A DNA stretch of 64,000 bases from Planktophila grossartii (GCA_965234365.1 OZ248345.1:1364001-1428000); one strand, 5' to 3'; shown: positions 43,186 through 52,594, counted from the stretch's first letter. The notes: generated by a model from the sequence alone, not told the origin. Made by a program: numbers and translations.

Positions 43186-45155
43186 TAGATATCCAAGAAC
43201 CTAACATCTTTAGCGTTGCGTTGAATAAATGCGCGACGTTGTTCGACATCTTCACCCATAAGAACTGAGAAGAGATCATCTGCAGCTGCTGCATCATCAA
43301 GAGTTACTTGAATCAATACGCGGTGTTCAGGATCCATCGTTGTATCCCAAAGCTCTTTCGCAGGCATTTCGCCAAGACCCTTGAAGCGCTGGATTCCGTC
43401 ATCCTTAGGAAGACGCTTTCCTGCATCGAGGCCAATCTTGATCATGCCATCGCGCTCTTTATCGCTAAATGCGTATTCGACAGGATCTTTTCCGCCCCAC
43501 TTCAACTTATAGAGAGGAGGTTGTGCAAGATAGACAAAACCATTTTCAATCAATGGACGCATAAAGCGGAAGAGCAGAGTTAGCAGCAAGGTGCGGATGT
43601 GCTGACCATCAACGTCCGCATCGGCCATCAAGATAATCTTGTGATAGCGAAGCTTTGCAATATCGAAATCATCGTGAACACCTGTACCAAGTGCGGTAAT
43701 AAGTGCCTGTACTTCGTTGTTCTGTAGCACGCGATCAATGCGCGCCTTTTCAACGTTAAGAATCTTGCCGCGAATAGGCAGAACAGCTTGGTTACGTGAG
43801 TCGCGTCCACCCTTTGTTGAACCGCCTGCAGAGTCACCTTCGACAATGTAGAGCTCGCACTTTGCAGGGTCGGTCCACTGGCAATCAGCTAACTTGCCGG
43901 GCATGCCGCGACCTTCGAGCAAACCTTTGCGGTTGCGCGCTAAGTCGCGCGCTTTACGTGCCGCAACGCGAGCAGATGCAGCATCAATTGATTTACGGAT
44001 GATGTCTTTACCTTCTTGAGGATTCTGCTCAAACCATTGTGTGAGGTGCTCATTAACAACTTTTTGTGTAAATGACTTGGCCTCGGTGTTACCAAGCTTT
44101 GTCTTTGTCTGTCCTTCAAACTGTGGTTCGCCAAGTTTGATTGAGACGATTGCAGTGAGACCTTCGCGAACATCGTCGCCAGTCAGGCGATCTTCTTTCT
44201 TGCGAATCAAACCTTGCTCTTCAGCAAACTTATTGACGACTGAAGTAAGAGCAGTACGGAAACCTTCTTCGTGGGTTCCACCTTCATGGGTGTGAATGGT
44301 ATTTGCAAAGGTGTAGACAGATTCTGAGAAGCCGTTATTCCACTGCATAGAAACTTCGAGCGAAAGGCGCGCCTTCTTATCTTCAGCCTCGAGCGCGATA
44401 ACTGATTTGTGGAGTTCGCCGCGGGTTGAGTTGAGGTGCTTTACAAAGTCAGTGATTCCGCCTTGGTATTGGTAGCGAACGGTGAGCTGCTCACCCTTTT
44501 CATCGACATGGCCTGGGCGCATATCGGTAAGGGACAAGATAAGTCCGCGATTAAGAAATGCCATTTCGCGGAAACGAGTGGAGAGAACTTCAAATGAGAA
44601 ATCAGTTGTTTCAAAGATATCTTCAGATGGCCAGAATTGAATTGTTGTTCCGGTCTCGGTTGTTGCTTCGCCCTTTTTAACCGGCGCAGTTGGAACGCCA
44701 AGTTTGTATTCCTGTGTCCATATAAATCCATCGCGCTTTACCTTTGCAGATAAATTTGTTGAGAGCGCATTAACAACTGATGAACCCACACCGTGAAGTC
44801 CACCGGAGACTGAGTAACCTCCATCGCCGAACTTTCCACCTGCGTGCAGAACTGTAAGAACAACTTCGAGAGCTGGTTTCTTTTCAACTGGGTGAATATC
44901 AACGGGAATTCCGCGACCGTTATCGACCACTTGGAGCGATCCATCGGCCATCAAGGTCACTTGAATTTCAGTACAGAAACCTGCGAGCGCCTCATCGACT
45001 GCGTTATCGACGATTTCATAGACCAAGTGGTGCAGGCCTCGTTCGCCGGTGGAGCCGATATACATGCCAGGGCGCTTGCGGACTGCCTCAAGGCCCTCGA
45101 GGACGGTGATCGAGGAGGCGTCATAACCGCCGGATTCCTTCTTCACATCAGCCAA
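43185..45155 (-). CDS. gyrB: DNA gyrase subunit B
   Basis: ATPase subunit of gyrase. The GHKL ATPase is N-terminal (EIVDNAVDEALAGF, DNGRGIPVD, GLHGVGSSVVNALS). The TOPRIM domain has EGDSAGG and DADVDGQHI, and the PLYK..WG..P tail domain is present. I place the start at TTG 45155 (MADVKKES...) because AAGGAG lies exactly 6 nt upstream of it. The longer TTG start at 45170 would translate through that Shine-Dalgarno. The upstream gene is not recF but a divergent two-component system. Confidence 0.97.
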   Translation of the reverse strand: MADVKKESGGYDASSITVLEGLEAVRKRPGMYIGSTGERGLHHLVYEIVDNAVDEALAGFCTEIQVTLMADGSLQVVDNGRGIPVDIHPVEKKPALEVVLTVLHAGGKFGDGGYSVSGGLHGVGSSVVNALSTNLSAKVKRDGFIWTQEYKLGVPTAPVKKGEATTETGTTIQFWPSEDIFETTDFSFEVLSTRFREMAFLNRGLILSLTDMRPGHVDEKGEQLTVRYQYQGGITDFVKHLNSTRGELHKSVIALEAEDKKARLSLEVSMQWNNGFSESVYTFANTIHTHEGGTHEEGFRTALTSVVNKFAEEQGLIRKKEDRLTGDDVREGLTAIVSIKLGEPQFEGQTKTKLGNTEAKSFTQKVVNEHLTQWFEQNPQEGKDIIRKSIDAASARVAARKARDLARNRKGLLEGRGMPGKLADCQWTDPAKCELYIVEGDSAGGSTKGGRDSRNQAVLPIRGKILNVEKARIDRVLQNNEVQALITALGTGVHDDFDIAKLRYHKIILMADADVDGQHIRTLLLTLLFRFMRPLIENGFVYLAQPPLYKLKWGGKDPVEYAFSDKERDGMIKIGLDAGKRLPKDDGIQRFKGLGEMPAKELWDTTMDPEHRVLIQVTLDDAAAADDLFSVLMGEDVEQRRAFIQRNAKDVRFLDI

Positions 45156-45456
45156 GGGGGGCTCCTTCAAAAGTCCTGTATGGGGCTGTAGAGCGGTATT
45201 TCCTCAACAGCAGGCTGAAATCCTATCGCTAAATGGAAAGTGAAATAACCCTGAAAAGCCTTAGGAGTGGGAAATACCGCGCGAAAAGCGATGGGGTGAG
45301 GGTTCCCATTAAAAAGTATGAAAAATCGACCATATCCACAGGGTTTATCCCCATTGTGTGTGGAGTTACAGACGTGTAATTCAGCGTTAGCGCTTCCACC
45401 ACCTAATAACTCTCTATTCTCAGCAAAGGCACAGGTTGAGCGAGGACTCTAACAAC
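45156..45456. promoter_or_regulatory. gyrB leader and response-regulator promoter region with DnaA-box-like sites
   Basis: A roughly 300-bp gap. The gyrB Shine-Dalgarno AAGGAG is at 45162-45167. Two DnaA-box-like 9-mers lie on the plus strand: ATATCCACA (45332-45340) and TTATCCCCA (45345-45353), each one mismatch from TTATCCACA. A plausible response-regulator -10 (TATTCT, 45413-45418) follows, with the near-palindrome AGCGTTAGCGCT just upstream of it. The remaining stretch shows no gene. Confidence 0.5.
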
Positions 45457-46179
45457 ATGGCAATCAACGCAGCAAGTGAAGCAAAGGGTCAACGCATCCT
45501 CGTTGTCGATGACGAGACAAGTATCAGCGATCTCATCGCAACAAGTTTGAAATTCGTTGGCTTCGATGTGCGCACCGCTGCAACTGGTTCACAAGCTCTG
45601 ACAATTGCCGAAGAATTTAAACCGCACGCGATGATTCTCGATGTCATGTTGCCTGATCTCGATGGTTTTGAAGTCTGTCGCCAGATTCGCAACGAAGGAA
45701 TTGAAGTCGGAGTTCTCTTTCTCTCCGCCAAAGATGAGATGAAAGATAAAGTGCAAGGTTTAACAATCGGTGGCGATGATTACATGACTAAACCTTTTAG
45801 CCTCGAAGAACTGGTTGCTCGTTTGCGCGCACTTCTTCGTCGCATTGGAGTAGTCGAACAAACCATGGATGATGAAAAGATTCGCTTTGCAGATCTTGAA
45901 CTCGATGAAGCAACGCACGAAGTACGTCGCGCCGGACATCTGCTCGAACTCTCCCCCACAGAATTTACTCTCCTTCGTTATCTACTTATCAACGCAGATC
46001 GCGTTGTCAGCAAAGCCCAAATTCTCGATCATGTCTGGGATTACGACTTTGGGGGAGATGCAGGAATCGTTGAAACCTATATCTCCTACCTTCGCAAGAA
46101 GATTGATATCTACGAACCAGCTCTCATTCACACTCTACGCGGCGTTGGTTACCGACTTAGATTGCCTGCTGCAAAGTAG
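45457..46179 (+). CDS. OmpR/PhoB-family response regulator
   Basis: DNA-binding response regulator. The receiver domain covers residues 1-125, with acidic pair DDE, phosphoacceptor Asp in MILDVMLPDLDG, and Lys in DDYMTKPF. A winged-helix domain follows (LELSPTEFTLLRYLLINA, GYRLRLP at the end). ATG 45457 (MAINAASEAKG) is preferred over TTG 45436 because GAGGA lies 10 nt upstream. The kinase gene follows after 5 bp. The regulon is unknown. Confidence 0.93.
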   Translation: MAINAASEAKGQRILVVDDETSISDLIATSLKFVGFDVRTAATGSQALTIAEEFKPHAMILDVMLPDLDGFEVCRQIRNEGIEVGVLFLSAKDEMKDKVQGLTIGGDDYMTKPFSLEELVARLRALLRRIGVVEQTMDDEKIRFADLELDEATHEVRRAGHLLELSPTEFTLLRYLLINADRVVSKAQILDHVWDYDFGGDAGIVETYISYLRKKIDIYEPALIHTLRGVGYRLRLPAAK

Positions 46180-46184
46180 ATTCT

Positions 46185-47651
46185 ATGAACTCGCCATTTC
46201 GCACCTGGGGCTTACGAAGCCGCTTAACTCTCGGCATCGTGATTCTCTCTGCGATTGGCTTCTTTGCTGCAAGCCTTGCTACACAAACACTTTTAAAGGG
46301 CTACCTCATCAAAGAGGTAGATAACCAGCTCGCCGTCATTACGAGCGGGACTTTTGCGCGAATCGAACAATCAGGTATTGCTCATGAAGTAAATGAAAGT
46401 CGCCATGGCGATGATGGTCAACGTCCGCTGGGACAAGGACTTGGCTCACCGCTTACTCGTATTCCTACATCTGCCTCACTGACTCTCTTAGATGCACAGG
46501 GCACTGTTGTTGGCGGTATTGGAGGAGATTTCAATACAACATCGATCAATGACAACTTAGCTGGATTACTTCCCGAAGAAGTTTCAGAGCATGGCGATAA
46601 ACCATTCACTATCCATGCACCTGGTCCAGATTTTCGAGTTATCGCTCGCGCACTTCCTAATAACGCAGGAACAGTCGTTGCAGCTCAATCGCTCCGCGAT
46701 CTAGAGCGCACAACGTCGAGACTTGGTTTTCTCTTCTCGCTCATTGGTTTTGCACTTCTCTTAATGATTGCAATTGCATCGCGCGCTGTAATCAAAGTAG
46801 GTCTGCGCCCACTTGAAGATGCAGAGAAGACTGCTGAAGAAATCGCTTCCGGAAACCTCTCAGCGCGTATGCCTGAAGCTGATCCTTCGACCGAAGTGGG
46901 TCGCCTCGTTACATCTTTGAATACGATGCTTTCACGCATTGAAGATGCATTCTCGGCACGCACTGATAGTGAAAATAAGCTTCGTCGTTTCGTTGCAGAT
47001 GCATCCCATGAGCTACGTACACCCATTACTGCGATTCGCGGATTCTCTGAACTGCATCGCCAAGGCGCTGTCACAGGTGAGAAAGAGACAACAGAGCTCA
47101 TTGGGCGCATTGAAAGTGAATCTAAGCGCATGGGTTCTCTCGTGGAAGATTTGCTTCTCTTGGCTCGCCTCGATCAGGCGCGCGAGATGGAATCAAAGCC
47201 AGTTGATATCAATAAGGTTGTTGAAGATGCTGTGATCTCAGCTCGCGCTGCAGGTCCTGAACATCCCGTCACTCTGAATTCATCCAGCGATGAAATCTTC
47301 ACCTTGGGCGATGAAGCGCGTATCCATCAGGTGGTTGCAAACCTTCTTGCCAATGCTCGCGCACATACTCCTGCAGGGACGCCAATCTCCGTCTCAGTGA
47401 AATCTACCGATGCGGGCGTTGAAGTCGTTGTTGCTGATGAAGGTCCTGGTTTAAGTAGTGAAGATCAGAAGCGGATCTTTGAACGTTTCTACCGCGCAGA
47501 CTCTTCTCGAGTCCGTACAGGCGCTGATGGCAGTGGCCTTGGTCTATCGATTGTTGATGCAGTGATGCGCGCCCATGGAGGCTCAGTTTCTGTTGAATCT
47601 ACGCCTGGAGAGGGTGCAACCTTTACCTTATTGTTCCCCCGGGCCGAGTGA
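46185..47651 (+). CDS. Two-component sensor histidine kinase
   Basis: Two membrane helices flank an extracellular sensor of about 130 residues (helices near 12-32 and 178-200). A HAMP domain, a HisKA domain with phosphoacceptor His in DASHELRTPITAIRG, and a HATPase_c domain follow (NLLANARAHTP N-box, DEGPGLS, GSGLGLSIV). It pairs with the response regulator 5 bp upstream. The gene end overlaps the convergent htpX gene by 24 bp. The signal is unknown; the layout is like the MprB/TcrY group. Confidence 0.93.
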   Translation: MNSPFRTWGLRSRLTLGIVILSAIGFFAASLATQTLLKGYLIKEVDNQLAVITSGTFARIEQSGIAHEVNESRHGDDGQRPLGQGLGSPLTRIPTSASLTLLDAQGTVVGGIGGDFNTTSINDNLAGLLPEEVSEHGDKPFTIHAPGPDFRVIARALPNNAGTVVAAQSLRDLERTTSRLGFLFSLIGFALLLMIAIASRAVIKVGLRPLEDAEKTAEEIASGNLSARMPEADPSTEVGRLVTSLNTMLSRIEDAFSARTDSENKLRRFVADASHELRTPITAIRGFSELHRQGAVTGEKETTELIGRIESESKRMGSLVEDLLLLARLDQAREMESKPVDINKVVEDAVISARAAGPEHPVTLNSSSDEIFTLGDEARIHQVVANLLANARAHTPAGTPISVSVKSTDAGVEVVVADEGPGLSSEDQKRIFERFYRADSSRVRTGADGSGLGLSIVDAVMRAHGGSVSVESTPGEGATFTLLFPRAE

Positions 47652-48551
47652 CTCCATCGCCTTCAATGTGGCGATACGTTCTTGAATCGGTGGATGAGTA
47701 CTAAATAACTTAGATACAGAACTTCCATCGAGTGGTGATTCAATCCAGATATGCGCAACAGCGTTCGACTTCTGACGCACCACAGTTGTATCTGAAGCAA
47801 GAACCTCAAGTGCTTTCCGAAGTCCTGCAGGGTTACGTGTAAAGGAGACTGCTGTTGCATCAGCAAGTGCTTCACGCTTACGTGAAATAGCTGATTTCAA
47901 TAACATCGCAGCAAGTGGTGCGAGAATCAAGATTACGAGCGAGAAGACAAGCGCAAGTGGATTTCCATTGCTATCGCGATTTCGATCGCGTCCGCCGCCG
48001 AACCACATCATGCGTGTGAGGAAGTCGCTCAAAATTGCGATTGCGCCTGCTGTTGTGGCAGCAACAGCTGAAACTAAGGTGTCGCGGTTTGCAACATGTG
48101 ACATCTCGTGGGCAATAACGCCTTGAAGTTCGTCGCGATCCATGACCTCGAGGATGCGGGTAGTAAATGCAATCAGCGCATGTTCAGGGTTACGACCTGT
48201 AGCAAAGGCGTTAGGGGCGCTATCTTCAACGATTGCAACTTTTGGCATAGGTAGACCACTTGCAATCACAACTTCTTCGATGACGTTAAAGAGTTCGGGC
48301 GCATCTTCGCGGGTAATGAGCTTTGCACCTGTCATGGTGAGAACTAATTTGTCGGAGCCGTAGTACGAACCCCACACACCGATAAGAGCAAAGCCCACCG
48401 CCATCGGCACCATTGTTGAAGCGGTACCGACTCCGAAATATGTCATCGCTGCATATGCGACGAGCCATGTCAGAACACCCATCGATGCCAAGAGGAAATA
48501 AGTCTTTCCTTTATTGGCAGATTGCAGTGCGCGGAAGTTGTTTTCAGCCAT
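47628..48551 (-). CDS. htpX: Membrane zinc metalloprotease HtpX
   Basis: M48 membrane protease of protein quality control. Two N-terminal membrane helices come first, then the zinc motif HEMSH (near residues 147-151) followed by VANRD, two more hydrophobic segments, and a third zinc ligand Glu in REALADATAV. FSTHPPIQERIATL at the C-terminus is typical. It starts 8 bp after the lemA stop; htpX-lemA pairs are common. Confidence 0.96.
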   Translation of the reverse strand: MAENNFRALQSANKGKTYFLLASMGVLTWLVAYAAMTYFGVGTASTMVPMAVGFALIGVWGSYYGSDKLVLTMTGAKLITREDAPELFNVIEEVVIASGLPMPKVAIVEDSAPNAFATGRNPEHALIAFTTRILEVMDRDELQGVIAHEMSHVANRDTLVSAVAATTAGAIAILSDFLTRMMWFGGGRDRNRDSNGNPLALVFSLVILILAPLAAMLLKSAISRKREALADATAVSFTRNPAGLRKALEVLASDTTVVRQKSNAVAHIWIESPLDGSSVSKLFSTHPPIQERIATLKAMESLGPGEQ

Positions 48552-48559
48552 TGGTGAAA

Positions 48560-49108
48560 TTAGAACTTAACGTTGGGAACGTTACGATCTGCAGCGTTTT
48601 CAACTTCGTAGAAGTCGCGAGCGCCGACCTTGGCAAAGCCTGCAAAGAAGTTGGTAGGCACTGTCTTTACAGCGGTGTTGAGCGAGCGCACATTGTCGTT
48701 ATAGAACTGGCGCGCAAAGGAAACTTTATTCTCTGTTGTAGAAAGTTCTTCTTGTAGAGATAAGAAGTTTGCAGATGCCTTGAGATCTGGGTAAGCCTCA
48801 GCTACTGCGAGCAATCCACGGAGTGCGTTGGTCAGTGCGCCATCTGCTGCTGCAACATCGGCAACTGTTGAAGCACTTGTTGACTTTGCACGCGCTGCGA
48901 CGACAGCGTCGAAGGTGCCTTGCTCGTGCTTGGCATATCCCTTTACTGTTTCAACGAGGTTAGGGATGAGATCTGCACGGCGCTTGAGTTGAACCTCAAT
49001 CTGCGCGAATGCTTCATCGACTGTGATGTTAAGTCGAATAAGGCGGTTGTATTGGGCAACGCCAAAGATGACGAGAAGTATGAGTACGCCGATAATGATG
49101 AGTTCCAT
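48560..49108 (-). CDS. lemA: LemA family protein
   Basis: An N-terminal membrane helix (residues 2-20) is followed by the LemA helical domain: AQIEVQLKRRADLIPNLVETVKGYA is the family signature, and the tail contains FYNDNVRSLNTAVKTVPTNFFA. 182 aa. First gene of a lemA-htpX unit. The biochemical role of LemA proteins is not established; membrane stress or protease partnership is inferred from the recurrent pairing. Confidence 0.94.
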   Translation of the reverse strand: MELIIIGVLILLVIFGVAQYNRLIRLNITVDEAFAQIEVQLKRRADLIPNLVETVKGYAKHEQGTFDAVVAARAKSTSASTVADVAAADGALTNALRGLLAVAEAYPDLKASANFLSLQEELSTTENKVSFARQFYNDNVRSLNTAVKTVPTNFFAGFAKVGARDFYEVENAADRNVPNVKF

Positions 49109-49164
49109 AGTTATTTAAACCTCTTGAGTCTGGTTCTTATTCCCCAGATAAGGCCTATCAGGGG

Positions 49165-49743
49165 TTACTTGATCTTGCTCTGGTGGAAATTCATAAAGGA
49201 GCGGCTTGGAGTTGGTCCGCGCTGTCCTTGGTAACGTGATGCGTAGATCGCTGAACCGTATGGATGTTCAGCAGGTGATGAGAGTTTAATCAGACAGAGC
49301 TGACCGATTTTCATGCCTGGGAATAACTTCACTGGCAGGTTGGCAACGTTGGAAAGTTCGAGGGTGATGTGGCCAGAAAATCCTGGATCGATAAAGCCCG
49401 CAGTTGAGTGGGTAAGAAGACCAAGGCGACCGAGTGAAGATTTTCCTTCGAGGCGGCCTGCGATGTCATCGGGAAGTGTGATGACCTCATAGGTAGATGC
49501 GAGAACGAATTCGCCTGGGTGCAAGATGAATGCTTCGCCATCTTCGGCGATAACTTCGCGAGTGAGCTCAGGTTGTTCGATCGATGGATCGATAACCGAG
49601 TACTTGTGGTTCTCAAAGACGCGGAAGAACTTATCGAGGCGGACATCAACCGATGAAGGTTGGATCATCGCCTCTTCAAAAGGTTCGACGGCAACGCGGC
49701 CATTGGTTATTTCTGAGCGAATATCGCGATCACTGAGTAGCAC
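49165..49743 (-). CDS. dcd: dCTP deaminase (possibly bifunctional, dUMP-forming)
   Basis: Trimeric nucleotide deaminase of the dUTPase fold supplying dUMP for thymidylate. Motifs are VDVRLDKFFRVF, EGKSSLGRLGL (catalytic region with Ser and Arg) and HSTAGFIDPGFSG (catalytic Glu replaced by the family's usual context further on, LELSN). Actinobacterial members are often bifunctional dCTP deaminase/dUTP diphosphatases; I cannot decide that here. GTG start at 49743 with TAGGCT 6 nt upstream, a leaderless GTG mRNA. Confidence 0.94.
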   Translation of the reverse strand: MLLSDRDIRSEITNGRVAVEPFEEAMIQPSSVDVRLDKFFRVFENHKYSVIDPSIEQPELTREVIAEDGEAFILHPGEFVLASTYEVITLPDDIAGRLEGKSSLGRLGLLTHSTAGFIDPGFSGHITLELSNVANLPVKLFPGMKIGQLCLIKLSSPAEHPYGSAIYASRYQGQRGPTPSRSFMNFHQSKIK

Positions 49744-49824
49744 GGCGCGAGCCTACCTTTCCAGCGCAGAAAAAAGGCCCTTGGCACGCTTGCGTAAGTT
49801 ACTGGCGGGTAGCACCATTACGCC

Positions 49825-51651
49825 ATGAGCCATTACAACGCCAACCTCCGTGACATTGAATTCTGCCTCTTCGACCTCTTGGGTCGCGAGAAGGTGCTGG
49901 GCACCTCTATCTACTCCGAGCTCGATCGCGATACTGCGATGGGGATGCTCGAAGAGATGAAGCGCCTTACTGAGAACGATCTCGCTGCATCATTTGTTGA
50001 AGGCGATCGCATCGGAACTGATTTCAATAAAGCAACTGGCGATATCAAACTTCCTGAAAGTTTTAAGAAGTCATATAAGGCATATGTTGATGGCGAATGG
50101 TGGCGCCTTGATGCACCTGTCGAACTCGGTGGAATGAAAGTTCCAGCATCGGTGCGTTGGGCGATCGCTGAAATGGTTCTGGGATCAAACCCTGCAATTC
50201 ACATCTACGCATCGGGTTATGCATTTGCACAAGTTGCGCATGTTTTAGGAACAGATGTTCAGAAGAAGATGGCAAAGCACATGGTTGATCGCCACTGGGG
50301 CGCGACGATGCAACTTACTGAACCTGATGCAGGTTCTGATGTTGGTGCAGGTCGATCAAAGGCAGTTCAGCAACCAGATGGAACATGGCACATCACTGGT
50401 ACAAAACGTTTTATTACTTCAGGTGATGCCGATATCTACGACAACATTATGCACTTCACTCTTGCACGTCGCGAAGGTGGCGGACCAGGAACAAAGGGTC
50501 TCTCACTCTTCTTGATTCCGAAGTTTATGTTCGATCTCGAAACTGGCGAACTCGGAAAGCGCAACGGCGTTTACGTCACCAATGTGGAACATAAGATGGG
50601 ACTTAATGTCTCTGCAACATGCGAAATGAATCTCGGCGAGAAAGAACCAGCTGTTGGTTACTTGCTCGGTGATGTTCACGAAGGTATCGCGCAGATGTTT
50701 AAAGTTATTGAATTCGCTCGCATGATGGTTGGCACCAAGGCGATTGCAACACTTTCTGCTGGTTACCAACAAGCACTTGCCTACGCAAAGACACGTGTTC
50801 AGGGCGGCGATATGAAGGTCATGAACGATAAGGCCAGCCCTCGCGTCACCATTATTAAGCACCCAGATGTGCGTCGTTCACTGATGGTGCAGAAGGCCTA
50901 CTCCGAAGGTATGCGCGCACTTGTTCTATACACCGCATCGATTCAAGATGAGATTGAACTCGCACGCGCTGCAGGGGATACAGAGAAGACCGAAACAATG
51001 GAGAAGCTCAACGATCTCTTGCTTCCCGTCGTAAAGGGTTTCGGATCTGAAAAATCATGGACACTTCTTGGCACCGAATCACTCCAAACATTTGGTGGTT
51101 CTGGCTTCACACAAGATTGGCCGCTCGAACAATATGTCCGCGATGCAAAGATCGATACCTTGTATGAAGGCACAACTGCGATTCAAGGTCTTGATTTCTT
51201 CTTCCGTAAAGTTGTTAAAGATGGTGGACGATCACTTGGTCTACTTGGTAAAGAGATCCAAGCTTTTGCTGAAACTGGTGGCATCCATGCCGATGAGAAA
51301 CAAGCGCTTCTTAAGGCTCTCGGTGATCTCAATGGAATCATCGGTGTTCTTGTCGGTCATGCAATGGCATCACAAGAAAATCCAGCAGAGATCTACAAGG
51401 TTGGCCTCAGCACATCTCGCGCACTGATGGCAGTAGGCGATGTCATCATTACATGGTTGCTTCTTCGCCAGGCAGATATCGCAGCTGATAAGCTTGCTGC
51501 AGGTGCTGGAAAAGATACTGATTTCTACACAGGAAAGATTGCATCAGCAAAGTTCTTTGTAGCCACAGTTCTGCCTCACATCACCGCAGATCGCAAGATT
51601 GTCGAAGGAACTGACTCATCAATCATGGAGATTCCAGAGTCTGCTTTCTAA
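49825..51651 (+). CDS. Acyl-CoA dehydrogenase (FadE5-like)
   Basis: FAD enzyme for the first beta-oxidation step. It begins MSHYNANLRDIEFCLFDLLG, closely matching the distinctive N-terminus of mycobacterial FadE5. Core motifs are QLTEPDAGSDVGAGRSKA (flavin and substrate), GTKRFITSGDADI, GGSGFTQDWPLEQYVRDAKI, and LYEGTTAIQ carrying the catalytic Glu. 608 aa with the C-terminal helical extension of that group. Its electrons would go to ETF and then the EtfD-like protein at 36222. A terminator hairpin begins 12 nt after its stop. Confidence 0.92.
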   Translation: MSHYNANLRDIEFCLFDLLGREKVLGTSIYSELDRDTAMGMLEEMKRLTENDLAASFVEGDRIGTDFNKATGDIKLPESFKKSYKAYVDGEWWRLDAPVELGGMKVPASVRWAIAEMVLGSNPAIHIYASGYAFAQVAHVLGTDVQKKMAKHMVDRHWGATMQLTEPDAGSDVGAGRSKAVQQPDGTWHITGTKRFITSGDADIYDNIMHFTLARREGGGPGTKGLSLFLIPKFMFDLETGELGKRNGVYVTNVEHKMGLNVSATCEMNLGEKEPAVGYLLGDVHEGIAQMFKVIEFARMMVGTKAIATLSAGYQQALAYAKTRVQGGDMKVMNDKASPRVTIIKHPDVRRSLMVQKAYSEGMRALVLYTASIQDEIELARAAGDTEKTETMEKLNDLLLPVVKGFGSEKSWTLLGTESLQTFGGSGFTQDWPLEQYVRDAKIDTLYEGTTAIQGLDFFFRKVVKDGGRSLGLLGKEIQAFAETGGIHADEKQALLKALGDLNGIIGVLVGHAMASQENPAEIYKVGLSTSRALMAVGDVIITWLLLRQADIAADKLAAGAGKDTDFYTGKIASAKFFVATVLPHITADRKIVEGTDSSIMEIPESAF

Positions 51652-51662
51652 TTTATTAAGTT

Positions 51663-51703
51663 AAACTCACCGCATGCTTTCAAAACATCGCGGTGAGTTT
51701 TTA
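51663..51703 (+). terminator. Terminator of acyl-CoA dehydrogenase gene that overlaps the next gene's start
   Basis: AAACTCACCGC (51663-51673) and GCGGTGAGTTT (51690-51700) form a perfect 11-bp stem with a 16-nt loop, followed by more T. The loop begins with the ATG (51674) of the EamA gene. TAAACT (51662-51667), on the 5' arm, is a leaderless-type -10 box 6 nt before that ATG. The EamA mRNA itself would therefore lack the 5' arm. Confidence 0.75.
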
Positions 51704-52594
51704 CTTATTTTGGGAGCTTTCTTCTTCTCGCTCTCCGGAATCGTCGTCACCGTTGTGATGAAACACTTGCCAGCGCTGCGTTTGGCTGAAGTTCGTTCAG
51801 TCTCAGCTGTCGTCATTCTCGGCACCTATGTACTTCTTACTCGCCCTGAAATCATCAGGGTGCAGAAGTCCGAAATCCCACGATTGGCTCTCTATGGCGT
51901 TGTGGGCTTCGCCTTTGTGAACTTCGGCTATCTCCTCGGAATTGAGCGCGGAGTGCCGCTTGGGCTCGTCCTCATTATCGAATTTACCGCCTCAATCTGG
52001 ATCGCTCTCTGGATCAAGCTAGTCCGTAAGGGCTTCGTCTCCAATGAGATGTGGCTTGCAGTCATTCTCTCGCTCACCGGTTTAATCCTCGTTGCCAAGG
52101 TCTGGGAAGGTTTTACATTCGACCTCATCGGAATTACTGCAGCAACGTTATGCGCATTCTGTCTATCGGCCTACTTCCTCATGAGCGAACGCATCGGAAA
52201 GACTCGCGAACCAATTGCCACCATGATCTTCGGAATGGGCTTTGCATCCATCTTCTGGCTCATCGTTCTTCCACCCTGGACATTTCCTTTTGAAGTATTT
52301 TCAGAGCAGATGGATCTCGGTGGAATCGCCAAGGGCGCGATGCTTCCGGGTTGGTTATTGATCGGAGCAGCTGCAATCTTCGGAACTGTAGTTCCTTACA
52401 TGCTGGTCTTATCAGGAATGAAGTTGCTTACCGCTTCAACGAGTAGCGTTATTGGAATGCTCGAGCCAGTTATTGCAGGTGCATTTGCATGGATCTGGTT
52501 CGGTCAGAGTTGGGATTTCATTCAACTGATGGGCGCTGCGATTGTGCTTGTGGGAATTTATCTAGCTGATCGCGCTAAGACTGTAGCGAGTTAA
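51674..52594 (+). CDS. EamA/DMT-family transporter
   Basis: Ten-helix drug/metabolite transporter superfamily protein with two EamA repeats, each of about 130-140 residues. The first helix begins at residue 8 (GEFLLILGAFFFSLSG), so no later start than ATG 51674 is reasonable; the next Met is at residue 29. Family features include GIERGVPLGLVLIIEFTASIW and SVIGMLEPVIAGAFAWIWFGQ. The substrate is unknown, often amino acids or other metabolites. The start region doubles as the terminator of the preceding gene. The gene ends 3 bp from the convergent dnaB. Confidence 0.9.
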   Translation: MLSKHRGEFLLILGAFFFSLSGIVVTVVMKHLPALRLAEVRSVSAVVILGTYVLLTRPEIIRVQKSEIPRLALYGVVGFAFVNFGYLLGIERGVPLGLVLIIEFTASIWIALWIKLVRKGFVSNEMWLAVILSLTGLILVAKVWEGFTFDLIGITAATLCAFCLSAYFLMSERIGKTREPIATMIFGMGFASIFWLIVLPPWTFPFEVFSEQMDLGGIAKGAMLPGWLLIGAAAIFGTVVPYMLVLSGMKLLTASTSSVIGMLEPVIAGAFAWIWFGQSWDFIQLMGAAIVLVGIYLADRAKTVAS

